Source of the DNA: Leptospira ellinghausenii
Lineage (GTDB): Bacteria > Spirochaetota > Leptospiria > Leptospirales > Leptospiraceae
NCBI RefSeq assembly: GCF_003114815.1
Contig: NZ_BFAZ01000009.1
Span: 1,364,001-1,428,000 of the forward strand
Direction of reading: 5' to 3'
Length of the DNA: 64,000 nucleotides
Shown here: positions 40,087 through 48,438 of the stretch, one piece after another
Layout: every line of letters begins with the position of its first letter
Numbering within the stretch: the first letter of the stretch is position 1
Translations under genes and position numbers: made by a program
The notes under the pieces: model-generated
Databases searched by the model: none
Seen by the model: the letters and a program-made list of their open reading frames with translations, nothing else
Told to the model about the DNA's origin: nothing

Positions 40087-41229
40087 CTAGAATTCTAACA
40101 TTCGCCTTTCGGAATCATGAAAAAAAGTATAACCTTCTTTTTTCCAAGTCTCCCAAAACTTTTGTGACCCTTCTCTCATAAAACAGATCCGTTCTTCTGT
40201 TGCTATAGGTGTTAAAAAAAGAAAGTTTGCACGTTTTCCATTCTCAGTGACCAGTCCGTTCAGTTTTGGCAACACTTCATTCGAACCTTGGTCGAGTTCA
40301 TCTGTGATATTTCTAAAAACAAACCAATTGAAATCCAAATACAATTGATCAGGATCTTTGCGTGGATTTTGAATCGTATGCGAGTGTCCAAACCAAATGC
40401 CTGTATTCCAAGGGAACTTCACCATCTCACCTAAAACATGTTGGATCCATGTTTCTGATTTATCTGGAGAATCTTTTAAGAGTTGGATGGCAAATACAAG
40501 TTCAATACGTGAAAAGTTTTCATATTCTTTGTGATAGAGTTCAATACTTGGTTGGTTTTGAACACTCATCCCAATTGTTGAAAAAATTTTTATCCCTGGA
40601 AATTCTTTCGGTAAAAAAGAAGCAATTCCAAGTGATGGATACTTTCCTCCATCTGCAGACCAATAGGTCTCGTGTTTTCCAAGTTTGGATTCTAAAAACT
40701 CCAACCTTAGTTTTTGTGCTTTTTTCCAATGGTCTTTCTCAGCAACAGATTCCCAGAATTTACGATTCCCTTTAACACGTTCTGCAATCACACCGTTGTT
40801 AGGATCACCGAGTGGAGAAGCAGTAGGTGCTTCTTCTTTTGCAAACTTTGAATAACCATGAATGCCTTTAATTCCAGACCAAGAGGGAAGGTACGCTTGT
40901 AATTCCTCATCAACAAATAATGCAACTGCATCACCTTCTTCTGACCAAATAAAATGGATTTGGTCTTCCGATAAGGTAGACTGCGCTTTGGGATCAGTGA
41001 TTTCTGATTGTGTTAACACTGGTGCAAGTCCCAAATCAAAATCTTCTTCCTTTCTTGCATCTGGCGCATCGATTAAGTTACGAACCCAAAGTGTTTTCAT
41101 CGGCCACTCTGGATTGTTATGTGATTGTAAGTATAAATAAATGGTTCTTCCATCATCTTCTAGGAAGGCAGTGAATGAACCATAAGGATTTGCTTCTTGG
41201 TATAAAACTTTTGGGGTGATGGGATTCAT
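40087..41229 (-). CDS. Suppressor-of-fused-domain protein
   Basis: The C-terminal half (about residues 190-375) matches the bacterial SUFU fold: GIASFLPKEFPGIKIFSTIGMS, FSRIELVFAIQL, then ETWIQHVLGEMVKFPW, and FLFLTPIATEERICFM. The N-terminal half is another domain rich in acidic residues (TIYLYLQSHNNPEWPMKTLW, FIWSEEGDAVALFVDEE). Bacterial SUFU proteins are known mainly as immunity proteins of polymorphic toxins, but no toxin is visible here. Its ATG overlaps the TAA of the 78-residue gene upstream (TAATG), so translation is coupled. Confidence 0.75.
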   Translation of the reverse strand: MNPITPKVLYQEANPYGSFTAFLEDDGRTIYLYLQSHNNPEWPMKTLWVRNLIDAPDARKEEDFDLGLAPVLTQSEITDPKAQSTLSEDQIHFIWSEEGDAVALFVDEELQAYLPSWSGIKGIHGYSKFAKEEAPTASPLGDPNNGVIAERVKGNRKFWESVAEKDHWKKAQKLRLEFLESKLGKHETYWSADGGKYPSLGIASFLPKEFPGIKIFSTIGMSVQNQPSIELYHKEYENFSRIELVFAIQLLKDSPDKSETWIQHVLGEMVKFPWNTGIWFGHSHTIQNPRKDPDQLYLDFNWFVFRNITDELDQGSNEVLPKLNGLVTENGKRANFLFLTPIATEERICFMREGSQKFWETWKKEGYTFFHDSERRMLEF

Positions 41230-41465
41230 TAAAATTTGTGTGGTACCACTTTCTCTTTAAATTTTGCGAGTAGTTTGGAAATGGTTTCATCCATTCCATT
41301 TTCAAAGTAAATATCAGGATAATACCCAGAAGCATTCCTAAGCCCAATGAGTTCTGGTTCGTTCCATTGGCGGTATCCTTTTAAAGAGTTCCAAACCTCT
41401 GCGGAAGGTGTGGTGTTTTCTTTTTTGGCATCGATGAAAGCTTGTATTGTTCGCGTAGGGGTCAT
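41229..41465 (-). CDS. Small protein coupled to SUFU-domain gene
   Basis: A 78-residue soluble protein with no recognised family. It has a helical start (RTIQAFIDAKKEN), a tryptophan/tyrosine-rich middle (EVWNSLKGYRQWNEPE, ASGYYPDIYFENGMD) and a helical basic end. The stop shares one base with the ATG of the SUFU-domain gene, so the two products are likely made in step and may interact. Confidence 0.65.
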   Translation of the reverse strand: MTPTRTIQAFIDAKKENTTPSAEVWNSLKGYRQWNEPELIGLRNASGYYPDIYFENGMDETISKLLAKFKEKVVPHKF

Positions 41466-41606
41466 ACTATCGTATAGATTCTAATGGATCGAAGGGAATC
41501 CAACTAAAATTTTCGACAAAAAGGAATGAAATTTGGTAGAATTCTCGTATGTTGTTCAAAGGCAATCTCAAACTCAATTTCCATATTCTGAAAACACCTT
41601 AGGTAT

Positions 41607-42212
41607 ATGAATTTATTCCAACAAAATCCAGCGACTAATCTTCTGCCTTTTGACGGAACTTTGTTGTACATCCCAGATTTTTTAGATTCAGAAACGAGCC
41701 AAAATTATTTTGAAACCTTTCAAAATTCGATCGAGTGGAAACAAGATGAAGCGATCCTGTATGGCAAACATATCATTACCAAAAGGAGCGTTGCATGGTA
41801 TGCGGAAAATGGATTTTCGTATCGGTATTCAGGAACAACCAAAAAAGCAATCCCTTGGACTGAAGAACTTCTCAGTTTAAAAGACCAAGTTGAAACAAAA
41901 ACAAATGAAAAATTCAATTCGTGCCTCTTAAATTTATACCATGATGGAAGAGAGGGAATGGCGTGGCATAGCGATGATGAAACTTCTCTCAAACAAAATT
42001 CAACGATTGCTTCTGTGAGTTTGGGTATAGAACGTATTTTTAGATTCAAACATAAGAAAAAAAATACTCTTGTGGAATTGAGATTGGAACCAGGAAGTTT
42101 ACTCCTTATGAAGGATGAAATCCAAATCCATTGGCTTCATTCTTTACCAAAAACTCTCAAGATTAAACGGCCTAGGATCAATTTAACCTTTCGTCAATTT
42201 GGGAATGTTTAA
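41607..42212 (+). CDS. alkB: AlkB-like 2OG-Fe(II) dioxygenase
   Basis: An oxidative demethylase for alkylated DNA or RNA bases (AlkB/ALKBH2-3-like). Iron ligands are His and Asp in MAWHSDDE (about residues 116-118) and the distal His in IQIHWLHSLP; 2-oxoglutarate is bound by RPRINLTFR. LLNLYHDGREGM and IASVSLGIERIFRFKHK are further family blocks, and the length (201) is typical. The stop overlaps the convergent nucleotidyltransferase stop (TTAA). I saw no Ada-box-like operator in the 141 bp upstream. Confidence 0.92.
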   Translation: MNLFQQNPATNLLPFDGTLLYIPDFLDSETSQNYFETFQNSIEWKQDEAILYGKHIITKRSVAWYAENGFSYRYSGTTKKAIPWTEELLSLKDQVETKTNEKFNSCLLNLYHDGREGMAWHSDDETSLKQNSTIASVSLGIERIFRFKHKKKNTLVELRLEPGSLLLMKDEIQIHWLHSLPKTLKIKRPRINLTFRQFGNV

Positions 42213-42802
42213 GAGTTTAAATATCCTTGTTTGGATAATAATTCTTTGTAATCATCATCCGATTTCTGATTCCATTGGAGTAATGTTTTGAAAGGATCTC
42301 CGCTTAAACCTAATAATTCACAAAAAGCATGTTCTGTTTTTTTACCACTTTCTTTTAAACTTAGAATATTTTCGCGAAATGATTGGTTTGCAAAATTTAA
42401 AAATCTATTTTCAACTATCATATGAATCCATGCATATTGTTCGGTTGGTTCAATTGATTGCGCAAATATTTCATAATTAAATTTAGGGGTAGAGAATCGG
42501 CAAATTAATGTTACTCGAAGGGAAATTGTTTTTTCAGAAAAGGAATAATTGGGCAAATTTCGAAACTTTGCATAACAGATTTTTTGCAGATGAGAAGGAA
42601 CATTGAATTTCGCGAGTATATCTACATCACTATTCTTTGTATCAATTCCGATGGGGATTGTTCCAGCGAGAATCGGTTTAAAACCAATTAAGTTTTTTAG
42701 AATTTTCCATTTCTCTAAATCCTCCCACAATTCTTGTTGTCTGGGATTTCCCATCCGCAAGTAGTCAGGTAACAAAAACGGATTGGTTTCTAACGATTGC
42801 AT
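42209..42802 (-). CDS. DUF4269 nucleotidyltransferase-like protein
   Basis: Resembles the DUF4269 family of small nucleotidyltransferase-fold proteins. LAGTIPIGIDTKNSDVDILA holds the GT...SDxD pattern, with the two metal-binding aspartates near residue 68. RVTLICRFSTPKFNYEIFAQ and EQYAWIHMIVENRFLNFA follow as in the family. I use the ATG at 42802; an in-frame ATG at 42814 is possible, but the frame upstream of that runs through a GC-rich intergenic repeat and is unlikely to be coding. Function of the family is unknown. Confidence 0.8.
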   Translation of the reverse strand: MQSLETNPFLLPDYLRMGNPRQQELWEDLEKWKILKNLIGFKPILAGTIPIGIDTKNSDVDILAKFNVPSHLQKICYAKFRNLPNYSFSEKTISLRVTLICRFSTPKFNYEIFAQSIEPTEQYAWIHMIVENRFLNFANQSFRENILSLKESGKKTEHAFCELLGLSGDPFKTLLQWNQKSDDDYKELLSKQGYLNS

Positions 42803-42828
42803 ATTATGTCTCATGTGTCCGATGCCGG

Positions 42829-42896
42829 CCCCCACCCTAATTGGGTGGTGGAGGTGGGCTTGTGGGTGAAATTTCTTGCCCGAACTCCTACCATAA
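42829..42896. repeat. GC-rich intergenic repeat, family A copy 2
   Basis: CCACCC (42832-42837) and GGGTGG (42843-42848) form a hairpin around TAATT; CCTACCATAA lies at 42887-42896, 44 bases after GGGTGG begins (36 in copy 1 at 33061-33125). The shared GGGTGG...CCTACCATAA arrangement and high GC mark it as the same element family, more diverged. It abuts the start of the DUF4269 gene. Confidence 0.5.
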
Positions 42897-42995
42897 AATC
42901 TAACGCTTGTCTCTTGGGAATTCAAACTTACCTAAAATTTTCAAGAAAACTTCGCAGTTTCACCAATCCTCAACCAAGTATATTAAGTTGAAAGG

Positions 42996-44048
42996 TTACA
43001 ACAATCCAGCAGTTTCCATTTGGCTTACATGGTCTATGATCGTATCTTTTAGCGAACGATAGGTGAGTCCTAAATCCGTTTTGCTATATTCATTGCTTAA
43101 GTTTAACGGTTGGCCAATATTATTTTTTGTATAACCCCAAGATAAACCAAAAAATGGACCAATCAAATAAACGAGTGCTTTTGGAAGGGTACCAGTTGGA
43201 ACGGAATATTTGTTTCCAAAATTTTCCTTAATGATTTTTGCAAAACCTAACATAGGTAAAACTTCAGAAGAAGTGATATGTCTTCCTTTTGCATTGGGAT
43301 TAAATCCTGCTAAGATATGAGCCCTTGCGACATCTCTTACATCCACAAAACCCATTTTTGTATCGGGAACACCCGTGCGAAAAATCCCTTTTAACATGTT
43401 TCGCATAAACTCAACACTAGTTCCATCCAAACGTTTGGAAACTGATGGGCCCATTACAAATGAAGGGTTGATGACAACCAAATCCCAACGTGATTGTTTC
43501 TTTTGAATTTCCCAAGCTTCTTTTTCAGCTAATGTCTTGGAATAAGCATATGGTTGGTGAGTCAAACTACTTGTTGTATTCCAATGATCTTCTGTAAATG
43601 TTTGGTTAGGAACTAACAAAGAATCAATATTGTCGCCATGAATGGCAGCAACACTTGAAGTCAAAACTACTCGTTTAACAGTAGAAATTCGATTACACGA
43701 TTCGAGAACATTGCGTGTCCCTTGTAATGCTGGTTCAATTAATTGTTTTTTTGCATCTTTGACGCCTGCGACAAAAAAAGGTGATGCAGTATGGATTACC
43801 AACTCTGCACCCTCTATGGCTTTATCAAAACTACCGTCCAACATTAAATCAGCTTCAAACAAAGTTAGATTGTCTTTGAACTTTTCTTTTAAGTCCAATA
43901 AATGTTGAATTTTTGATGTATCTTTTAAACTTCGAATAGTAGTTTTTACTTTCTTCCCATCTTCTAACAAATATTTCACGATCCAGGAAGCAATGTATCC
44001 TGAACCTCCAGTGACAACAACGGGCATTTCTGCATTAATCGATTTCAT
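42996..44048 (-). CDS. NAD(P)-dependent epimerase/dihydroflavonol-reductase-like protein
   Basis: An extended short-chain dehydrogenase. The Rossmann motif is VVVTGGSGYIASWIVKYLLE at the N-terminus; the catalytic YxxxK is YAYSKTLAEKEAW, with Ser in VLTSSVAAIHG. ELVIHTASPF and VINPSFVMGPSVS match the dihydroflavonol-4-reductase/cinnamoyl-CoA reductase branch. The start is ATG 44048; the frame is open upstream to 44201 but enters the intergenic repeat region and has no family similarity. Substrate unknown, possibly a small ketone or aldehyde. Confidence 0.9.
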   Translation of the reverse strand: MKSINAEMPVVVTGGSGYIASWIVKYLLEDGKKVKTTIRSLKDTSKIQHLLDLKEKFKDNLTLFEADLMLDGSFDKAIEGAELVIHTASPFFVAGVKDAKKQLIEPALQGTRNVLESCNRISTVKRVVLTSSVAAIHGDNIDSLLVPNQTFTEDHWNTTSSLTHQPYAYSKTLAEKEAWEIQKKQSRWDLVVINPSFVMGPSVSKRLDGTSVEFMRNMLKGIFRTGVPDTKMGFVDVRDVARAHILAGFNPNAKGRHITSSEVLPMLGFAKIIKENFGNKYSVPTGTLPKALVYLIGPFFGLSWGYTKNNIGQPLNLSNEYSKTDLGLTYRSLKDTIIDHVSQMETAGLL

Positions 44049-44138
44049 ATTATGATTTAGACTCAATTCCTTCCTTTTTCGAATGTAAATCGAATGAGCT
44101 AATATAAAACAAAAATTGGTTTTGTTTGTTTTTGCTTG

Positions 44139-44360
44139 GCGAGTCCCGATGGGCCGGGCTTTTCCGGAGTCCGCGTTCGCTCCCGTTTCACTTTTCCACA
44201 AAGTGGCAAAGTGAAACCAAGTCCTCCAAATCCCTCTCGCAGGTAAACATTGATTCTACGCAAGCATACAAATCACAGTTAAACGAACAAACTACGCCCC
44301 GGATCGCAGCGGAAATCCTTTGTGAAACAAAGATTGCAGCGTAGAGCCGGAAATGGCGCC
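44139..44360. repeat. GC-rich intergenic repeat cluster with family B copy 1
   Basis: This fills most of the 383-bp gap between divergent genes. It contains a strong hairpin: GTTTCACTTT (44185-44194) pairs perfectly with AAAGTGAAAC (44208-44217), with an inner CCAC/GTGG stem and one mismatch. It also has the family B unit: AGCGGAAATCCTTT from 44308, hairpin CTTTGT/ACAAAG, then AAGATTGCAGCG to 44341, and GGCGCC at 44355-44360. The second copy of B is at 54560-54660. GC content contrasts with its neighbours. Confidence 0.65.
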
Positions 44361-44431
44361 TAAAAAAAAATTATTCGACATGAAATCAATTTCATTTAGA
44401 ATCATAAGGAATTTCTTGCTATAGGTTACGT

Positions 44432-46294
44432 ATGAATCGATATATCCAACAAAGCTTTTTTATTATTTGTTCACTGATTTTCTTCCAATGTTTAGGGAGC
44501 AGAAGGCCTCTTGTGCCTGGGTATGTAGACCCACAAGGAAATACTCGTAATGTAAGCGTTGGCAATCGATATATGGTTGCCACAGGAAACCCGATAGCGA
44601 CAAAAGCAGCAATCAAAGTATTGGAAGAGGGTGGTAATGCAGTGGATGCTGCTGTTGCAGCCTTATTAGTGTTAAATGTAACAAATGGTGAAGCCGCTAG
44701 TTTTCCGTCCGTTGCACCAACTTTGGTTTACGATAAAAAATCGGGGCAAGTAAAAAGTTATATAGGAGCAGGTACAGCTCCAAAAAAAGCAACAATTCAG
44801 TGGTTTAAAGAGAAAGGTTATGAGGTGATGCCAAAAAATTCTATATTGTCACAATTGTTACCTGCGTCTCCTGATGTCATCGTACGTTTGTTACAGGATC
44901 ATGGAACCAAATCCTTTTCCGAATTAGTGGAACCTGCAATTCGAACAGCAGAAGAGGGATTTCCAGCTAACAAAATCCTTGTGAAGAATTTAGATTTACC
45001 TTTGTATAAAAGATTGGGTTTCACTATTTTAATGCCTTATAACTCGGAAGTATATTTAGAAAAAAAATGGTGGTATTCCATTCGTGAAGGTGAACTAACA
45101 AAACGAAGTGATTTAGCAAATACTTGGAAATTGATGGCAAATGAGGAGAAGTTGGCACTTAAAAAAGGGAATAGCAGAAATCAAGCGCTAGAAGCAGTTA
45201 GGAATTATTTTTATAAAGGGCCCATCTCAGATGTGATTGTCAAACTTCATGAAGAAAAGGGTGGTCTGTTTACTAAAGAAGATCTGAAAAATTATTCTGG
45301 AGGATGGGAAAAACCAGTTGTAGGTGAGTTCCGTGAATACCAAATTTTAGCAAACCAAACTTGGACACAAGGTCCAGTTGTTCCAATGGTTTTGCAGATG
45401 TTAGATGGGGTTGACTTAAAATCAATGGGTCATAATTCTCCTGAATATATACACACTGTCTCACAAGCCATAGAACTTGCCATTGCTGATCGTGAAACAT
45501 ATTTTGGTGATCCAAAGTATGTTGATGTTCCATTGGATGGTTTGTTATCAAAACAGTATGCAAAAATGCGACGTTTACTTTTTCAAAAATCTGCATTTGG
45601 GAAAACCCCTCCAAATGGAAATCCTTGGTTGTATTCCAAACAGAAATCCAAGTCCACAATAATTCCATCTAACAATGAAGAGAATCATTCAGTAAGTGAA
45701 ATCAAATATGGTAAAGATACTACATATATAAGTATCGTTGACTCATTTGGAAATGCAGTCTCTTTAACTCCAAGTGATTTTCCTCAGTCACCAATGGTTC
45801 CTGGAACAGGTCTTACACTTGGCATACGGATGACTCAATTTCGTTTGGATCCAAATCATCCATCATCTCTTGTACCTGGCAAACGGCCTCGAATTACACC
45901 TAATCCCGGTATGGTTTTAAAAAATGGAAAGTTATGGATGAGTTTTGGAACACCTGGTGGTGATGTACAAAGCCAAGCAATGATTCAGTTCTTTTTAAAT
46001 GTTGTTGTGTTTGGAATGGACCCTCAAAAAGCAGTAGAAGCTCCAAGGTTTCGTTCCGTGAATTGGCCCGATAGTTTTTCTCCACATGTTTACCGGCCAG
46101 GAGGAATCGAATTGGAATCATCATTATACCAAGCGGTTTCCGATTCATTGAAGGAAAAAGGGTATAAGGTTTATGAAAAAGGAAATTTAGATAATGATTT
46201 TGGTGCCGTTTGTGCTGTGTTAAATGATGATAAGAACAGACGATTGTTAGGTGTTTCTGACCCAAGAGAAGTATCGTGGGCGGAAGGAAAGTAA
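44432..46294 (+). CDS. ggt: Gamma-glutamyltransferase lipoprotein
   Basis: GGT hydrolyses or transfers the gamma-glutamyl group of glutathione and related peptides outside the cytoplasm. The proenzyme self-cleaves before a Thr: here the site is GKDTTYISIVDSFGNAVSLT (Thr about 430), splitting large and small subunits. VLEEGGNAVDAAVAALLVLNVT, AEEGFPANKI and FGTPGGDVQSQAMIQFFLN are conserved blocks. The N-terminus is a lipoprotein signal with lipobox FFQC (Cys20), unusual compared with soluble periplasmic GGT. It sits upstream of a metallo-beta-lactamase-fold lipoprotein (21 bp gap). Confidence 0.92.
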   Translation: MNRYIQQSFFIICSLIFFQCLGSRRPLVPGYVDPQGNTRNVSVGNRYMVATGNPIATKAAIKVLEEGGNAVDAAVAALLVLNVTNGEAASFPSVAPTLVYDKKSGQVKSYIGAGTAPKKATIQWFKEKGYEVMPKNSILSQLLPASPDVIVRLLQDHGTKSFSELVEPAIRTAEEGFPANKILVKNLDLPLYKRLGFTILMPYNSEVYLEKKWWYSIREGELTKRSDLANTWKLMANEEKLALKKGNSRNQALEAVRNYFYKGPISDVIVKLHEEKGGLFTKEDLKNYSGGWEKPVVGEFREYQILANQTWTQGPVVPMVLQMLDGVDLKSMGHNSPEYIHTVSQAIELAIADRETYFGDPKYVDVPLDGLLSKQYAKMRRLLFQKSAFGKTPPNGNPWLYSKQKSKSTIIPSNNEENHSVSEIKYGKDTTYISIVDSFGNAVSLTPSDFPQSPMVPGTGLTLGIRMTQFRLDPNHPSSLVPGKRPRITPNPGMVLKNGKLWMSFGTPGGDVQSQAMIQFFLNVVVFGMDPQKAVEAPRFRSVNWPDSFSPHVYRPGGIELESSLYQAVSDSLKEKGYKVYEKGNLDNDFGAVCAVLNDDKNRRLLGVSDPREVSWAEGK

Positions 46295-46315
46295 TATTGG
46301 ATCGAGCAATCATGA

Positions 46316-47356
46316 ATGGAAAAAATGAAAGAAAATAAGATAGAATTGCTTTTAAGAAAATTGACCAATTTTACTGCATGTACAATTTTTTTGTCGTTTG
46401 GAACTGGTTGTGTTTTACAATCTTCTGGGGATTTACGATACTATGAATCGTTTTTCCGACATGAAAATCAAAATACCCCGATTCAGTATGGAAAGGTTAG
46501 AGTGACTTTTTTAGGAACCACATCCATCCTGATTGATGATGGAGAAACTCAAATTCTGACGGATGGATTTTTTACGAGACCTTCCCTTTGGAAAACTGCT
46601 TTTTCTAAAATTGAATCAGACCAAGAGATCATCCAATCCGTTTTGGACAAGGCAAAGATCCATCGTTTAAAGGGAATTTTTGTCTGCCATTCTCATTACG
46701 ATCATGTTATGGATGCTCCATTTGTTGCCAAAGCCACCAATGCAAAGTTATATGGGTCTAGTTCTACAATCAATGTAGGAATTGGTGCTGGATTAAACAA
46801 AGAAAACTTGGAATTGTTCCAAGTGGGAAAACCAGTAAAACTAGGAAAATTTTCCATTACTGTTTTAGAATCAAAACACACACCTCCATTTCGCATTTTT
46901 GGAAAAACAAATGCTACGGATCCAAATTTTCCCAATATCCTATCTCCACTTTCCCAACCAGTAAAGGCAATGGATTATATCGAAGGAGGAACTTTTGATT
47001 TTCTCATCCAACATGGAAAACATAAAATCTTAATCAAAAGTAGTACCAATTTTATAACAGGAGCATTTGACCAAATCAATGTGGATGTATTGTTTTTGGG
47101 AATCGCACAGTTGTCATTACAACCCGTAAGTTTTCAAGAAACCTATTACAATCAAACGGTACAAAAATTAAAACCAAGTTTGGTAGTTCCCATCCATTGG
47201 GATAATTTTTTTCTACCTTTGGCCAAACCATTGGAACCAAATTTGAAATTAGGTGATGATTTTGAATCCAATATGAATATTTTACTACAGAGGACATCCA
47301 AAGATCAAATCCAAGTGCAGTTATTACAAGGTTTTGAAAGTATTGATTTGTTTTGA
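46316..47356 (+). CDS. Metallo-beta-lactamase-fold lipoprotein
   Basis: An exported hydrolase with a metallo-beta-lactamase fold. The metal motif is VCHSHYDHVMDAP (His125, His127, Asp129, His130), with further ligands in LESKHTPPF and VVPIHWDNFF. The fold start is VRVTFLGTTSILIDDGETQILTDGF. The overall plan resembles the UlaG/NAPE-PLD-like branch. Lipobox FGTGC gives Cys32. Substrate unknown. It is in one direction with ggt and probably co-transcribed. Confidence 0.85.
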   Translation: MEKMKENKIELLLRKLTNFTACTIFLSFGTGCVLQSSGDLRYYESFFRHENQNTPIQYGKVRVTFLGTTSILIDDGETQILTDGFFTRPSLWKTAFSKIESDQEIIQSVLDKAKIHRLKGIFVCHSHYDHVMDAPFVAKATNAKLYGSSSTINVGIGAGLNKENLELFQVGKPVKLGKFSITVLESKHTPPFRIFGKTNATDPNFPNILSPLSQPVKAMDYIEGGTFDFLIQHGKHKILIKSSTNFITGAFDQINVDVLFLGIAQLSLQPVSFQETYYNQTVQKLKPSLVVPIHWDNFFLPLAKPLEPNLKLGDDFESNMNILLQRTSKDQIQVQLLQGFESIDLF

Positions 47357-47407
47357 GTGATTGGATAAGGAAATTTTTCTGAACTCTCAATCGAATCATC
47401 GACAGTT

Positions 47408-47423
47408 TTTAACCTAGGTTAAA
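47408..47423. promoter_or_regulatory. 16-bp perfect palindrome upstream of DJ-1-like gene
   Basis: TTTAACCT/AGGTTAAA is a perfect, gapless palindrome 89 bp before the ATG at 47512 and 52 bp after the preceding stop. The form suits a dimeric repressor operator. No regulator binding such a site is recognised in the window. Confidence 0.5.
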
Positions 47424-47453
47424 GAAATTCCATTATCATCCCAACTCTATAGG

Positions 47454-47483
47454 TTGATTGGATCGGTTTTAAGATCCAATCAA
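47454..47483 (+). promoter_or_regulatory. Hairpin in the leader of the DJ-1-like gene
   Basis: TTGATTGGATC (47454-47464) and GATCCAATCAA (47473-47483) form a perfect 11-bp stem with an eight-base loop, ending 28 bp before the start codon and just upstream of the GAAGAGTAGG ribosome site. Confidence 0.55.
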
Positions 47484-47511
47484 GTATTCAAAAGAAGAGT
47501 AGGCCAAAACA

Positions 47512-48438
47512 ATGAATGGATCATTTTTTCAAAATCAAATATCAATCATAAAAAGTTTTTTGTTTTCGTTTTTATTTAAAACAAATCCAGCAAATTTTTT
47601 AAACGAATCGAAGAAGGGACTTCGCTTTGTTTTCCTTGTTCCAATCCTTTACTTAAGTGTTTCGAATTCTATGGTTGCAAAGGAAAAAATTCGTCCGAAA
47701 ATACTCGTGGTCATGAGTGCCGCCAACACTGTTTTGATAGATGGGTACAAAAACCACCCAACGGGTGTATTTCTTGGAGAACTCTATGAACCGATTCAGA
47801 AACTAAAAAAAGATGGAGTTGATTTTGTTTTTGCCACCCCAGGCGGTAAAAAAGCGACCATTGATCCGGAAAGTCTGAAGGAAAAGTATTGGGAATCAAC
47901 AGAGTTAAAAAATGAAGCTCTCCAGTTTGTTTCATCTTCTTCGTCCTTCCAAAATCCTATCCCATTGGAACAAACGATCAAGGAACACAAAATTTATATC
48001 GGTTTACTCATACCTGGTGGACAGGGTTTGATGACTGATTTGTTATACGACAGAGATATTCCAAAAATTTTTAAACTATTTCACGAGAACCAACGACCAA
48101 TTGGGCTCGTATGCCATGCACCAGCCCTCCTCACAACACTAAATCAAAATCCTAACTTTGGAGAATTTATTTTCAAAGGTTATAAAGTGAACTCTGTCAC
48201 GAAAATGGAAGAGTGGTTTATTGAAACATTTGTTATGAAAGGATCACCCAAGGTAAGAAACATTTCCACGTTATTGGATCAATCGGGCATGGTATATGAA
48301 TCTTCCTTTTTACCAGGAAGGAGTCATGCGATAAGGGATCGAAATTTAATCACTTCACAAAATCCATTTTCTGGATTTGAATTTACTGAATTGTATGCGA
48401 AAGCGATTTTGGAGTATTCAAAAAAGAATTCTTTTTAA
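47512..48438 (+). CDS. DJ-1/PfpI-family protein, membrane-anchored
   Basis: A DJ-1/PfpI superfamily protein closest in style to Hsp31-like glyoxalases/deglycases. The nucleophilic elbow is GLVCHAPALLTT (Cys about 201). The acid Glu is in PTGVFLGELYEP, and FATPGGKKATIDPES is a family block. Unlike most, it has an N-terminal hydrophobic segment (FVFLVPILYLSVSNSMV, residues 38-54) after a basic stretch, so it is likely membrane-anchored or exported. Two palindromic signals lie upstream. Its 3' end overlaps the convergent Crp-like gene by 56 bp. Confidence 0.85.
   Translation: MNGSFFQNQISIIKSFLFSFLFKTNPANFLNESKKGLRFVFLVPILYLSVSNSMVAKEKIRPKILVVMSAANTVLIDGYKNHPTGVFLGELYEPIQKLKKDGVDFVFATPGGKKATIDPESLKEKYWESTELKNEALQFVSSSSSFQNPIPLEQTIKEHKIYIGLLIPGGQGLMTDLLYDRDIPKIFKLFHENQRPIGLVCHAPALLTTLNQNPNFGEFIFKGYKVNSVTKMEEWFIETFVMKGSPKVRNISTLLDQSGMVYESSFLPGRSHAIRDRNLITSQNPFSGFEFTELYAKAILEYSKKNSF

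Noticed and set aside
41526..41591. 21-residue frame between the SUFU operon and alkB, with GGA before the ATG
   Set aside because: No protein-like composition, no terminator or conservation evidence, and the ribosome site is weak.
42803..42925. Extended N-terminus of the DUF4269 protein
   Set aside because: The extension crosses a GC-rich intergenic repeat, encodes low-complexity Gly/His sequence and lies outside the family's usual start.
44049..44201. Extended N-terminus of the reductase
   Set aside because: The Rossmann motif starts right after ATG 44048, and the upstream frame runs into the repeat cluster.
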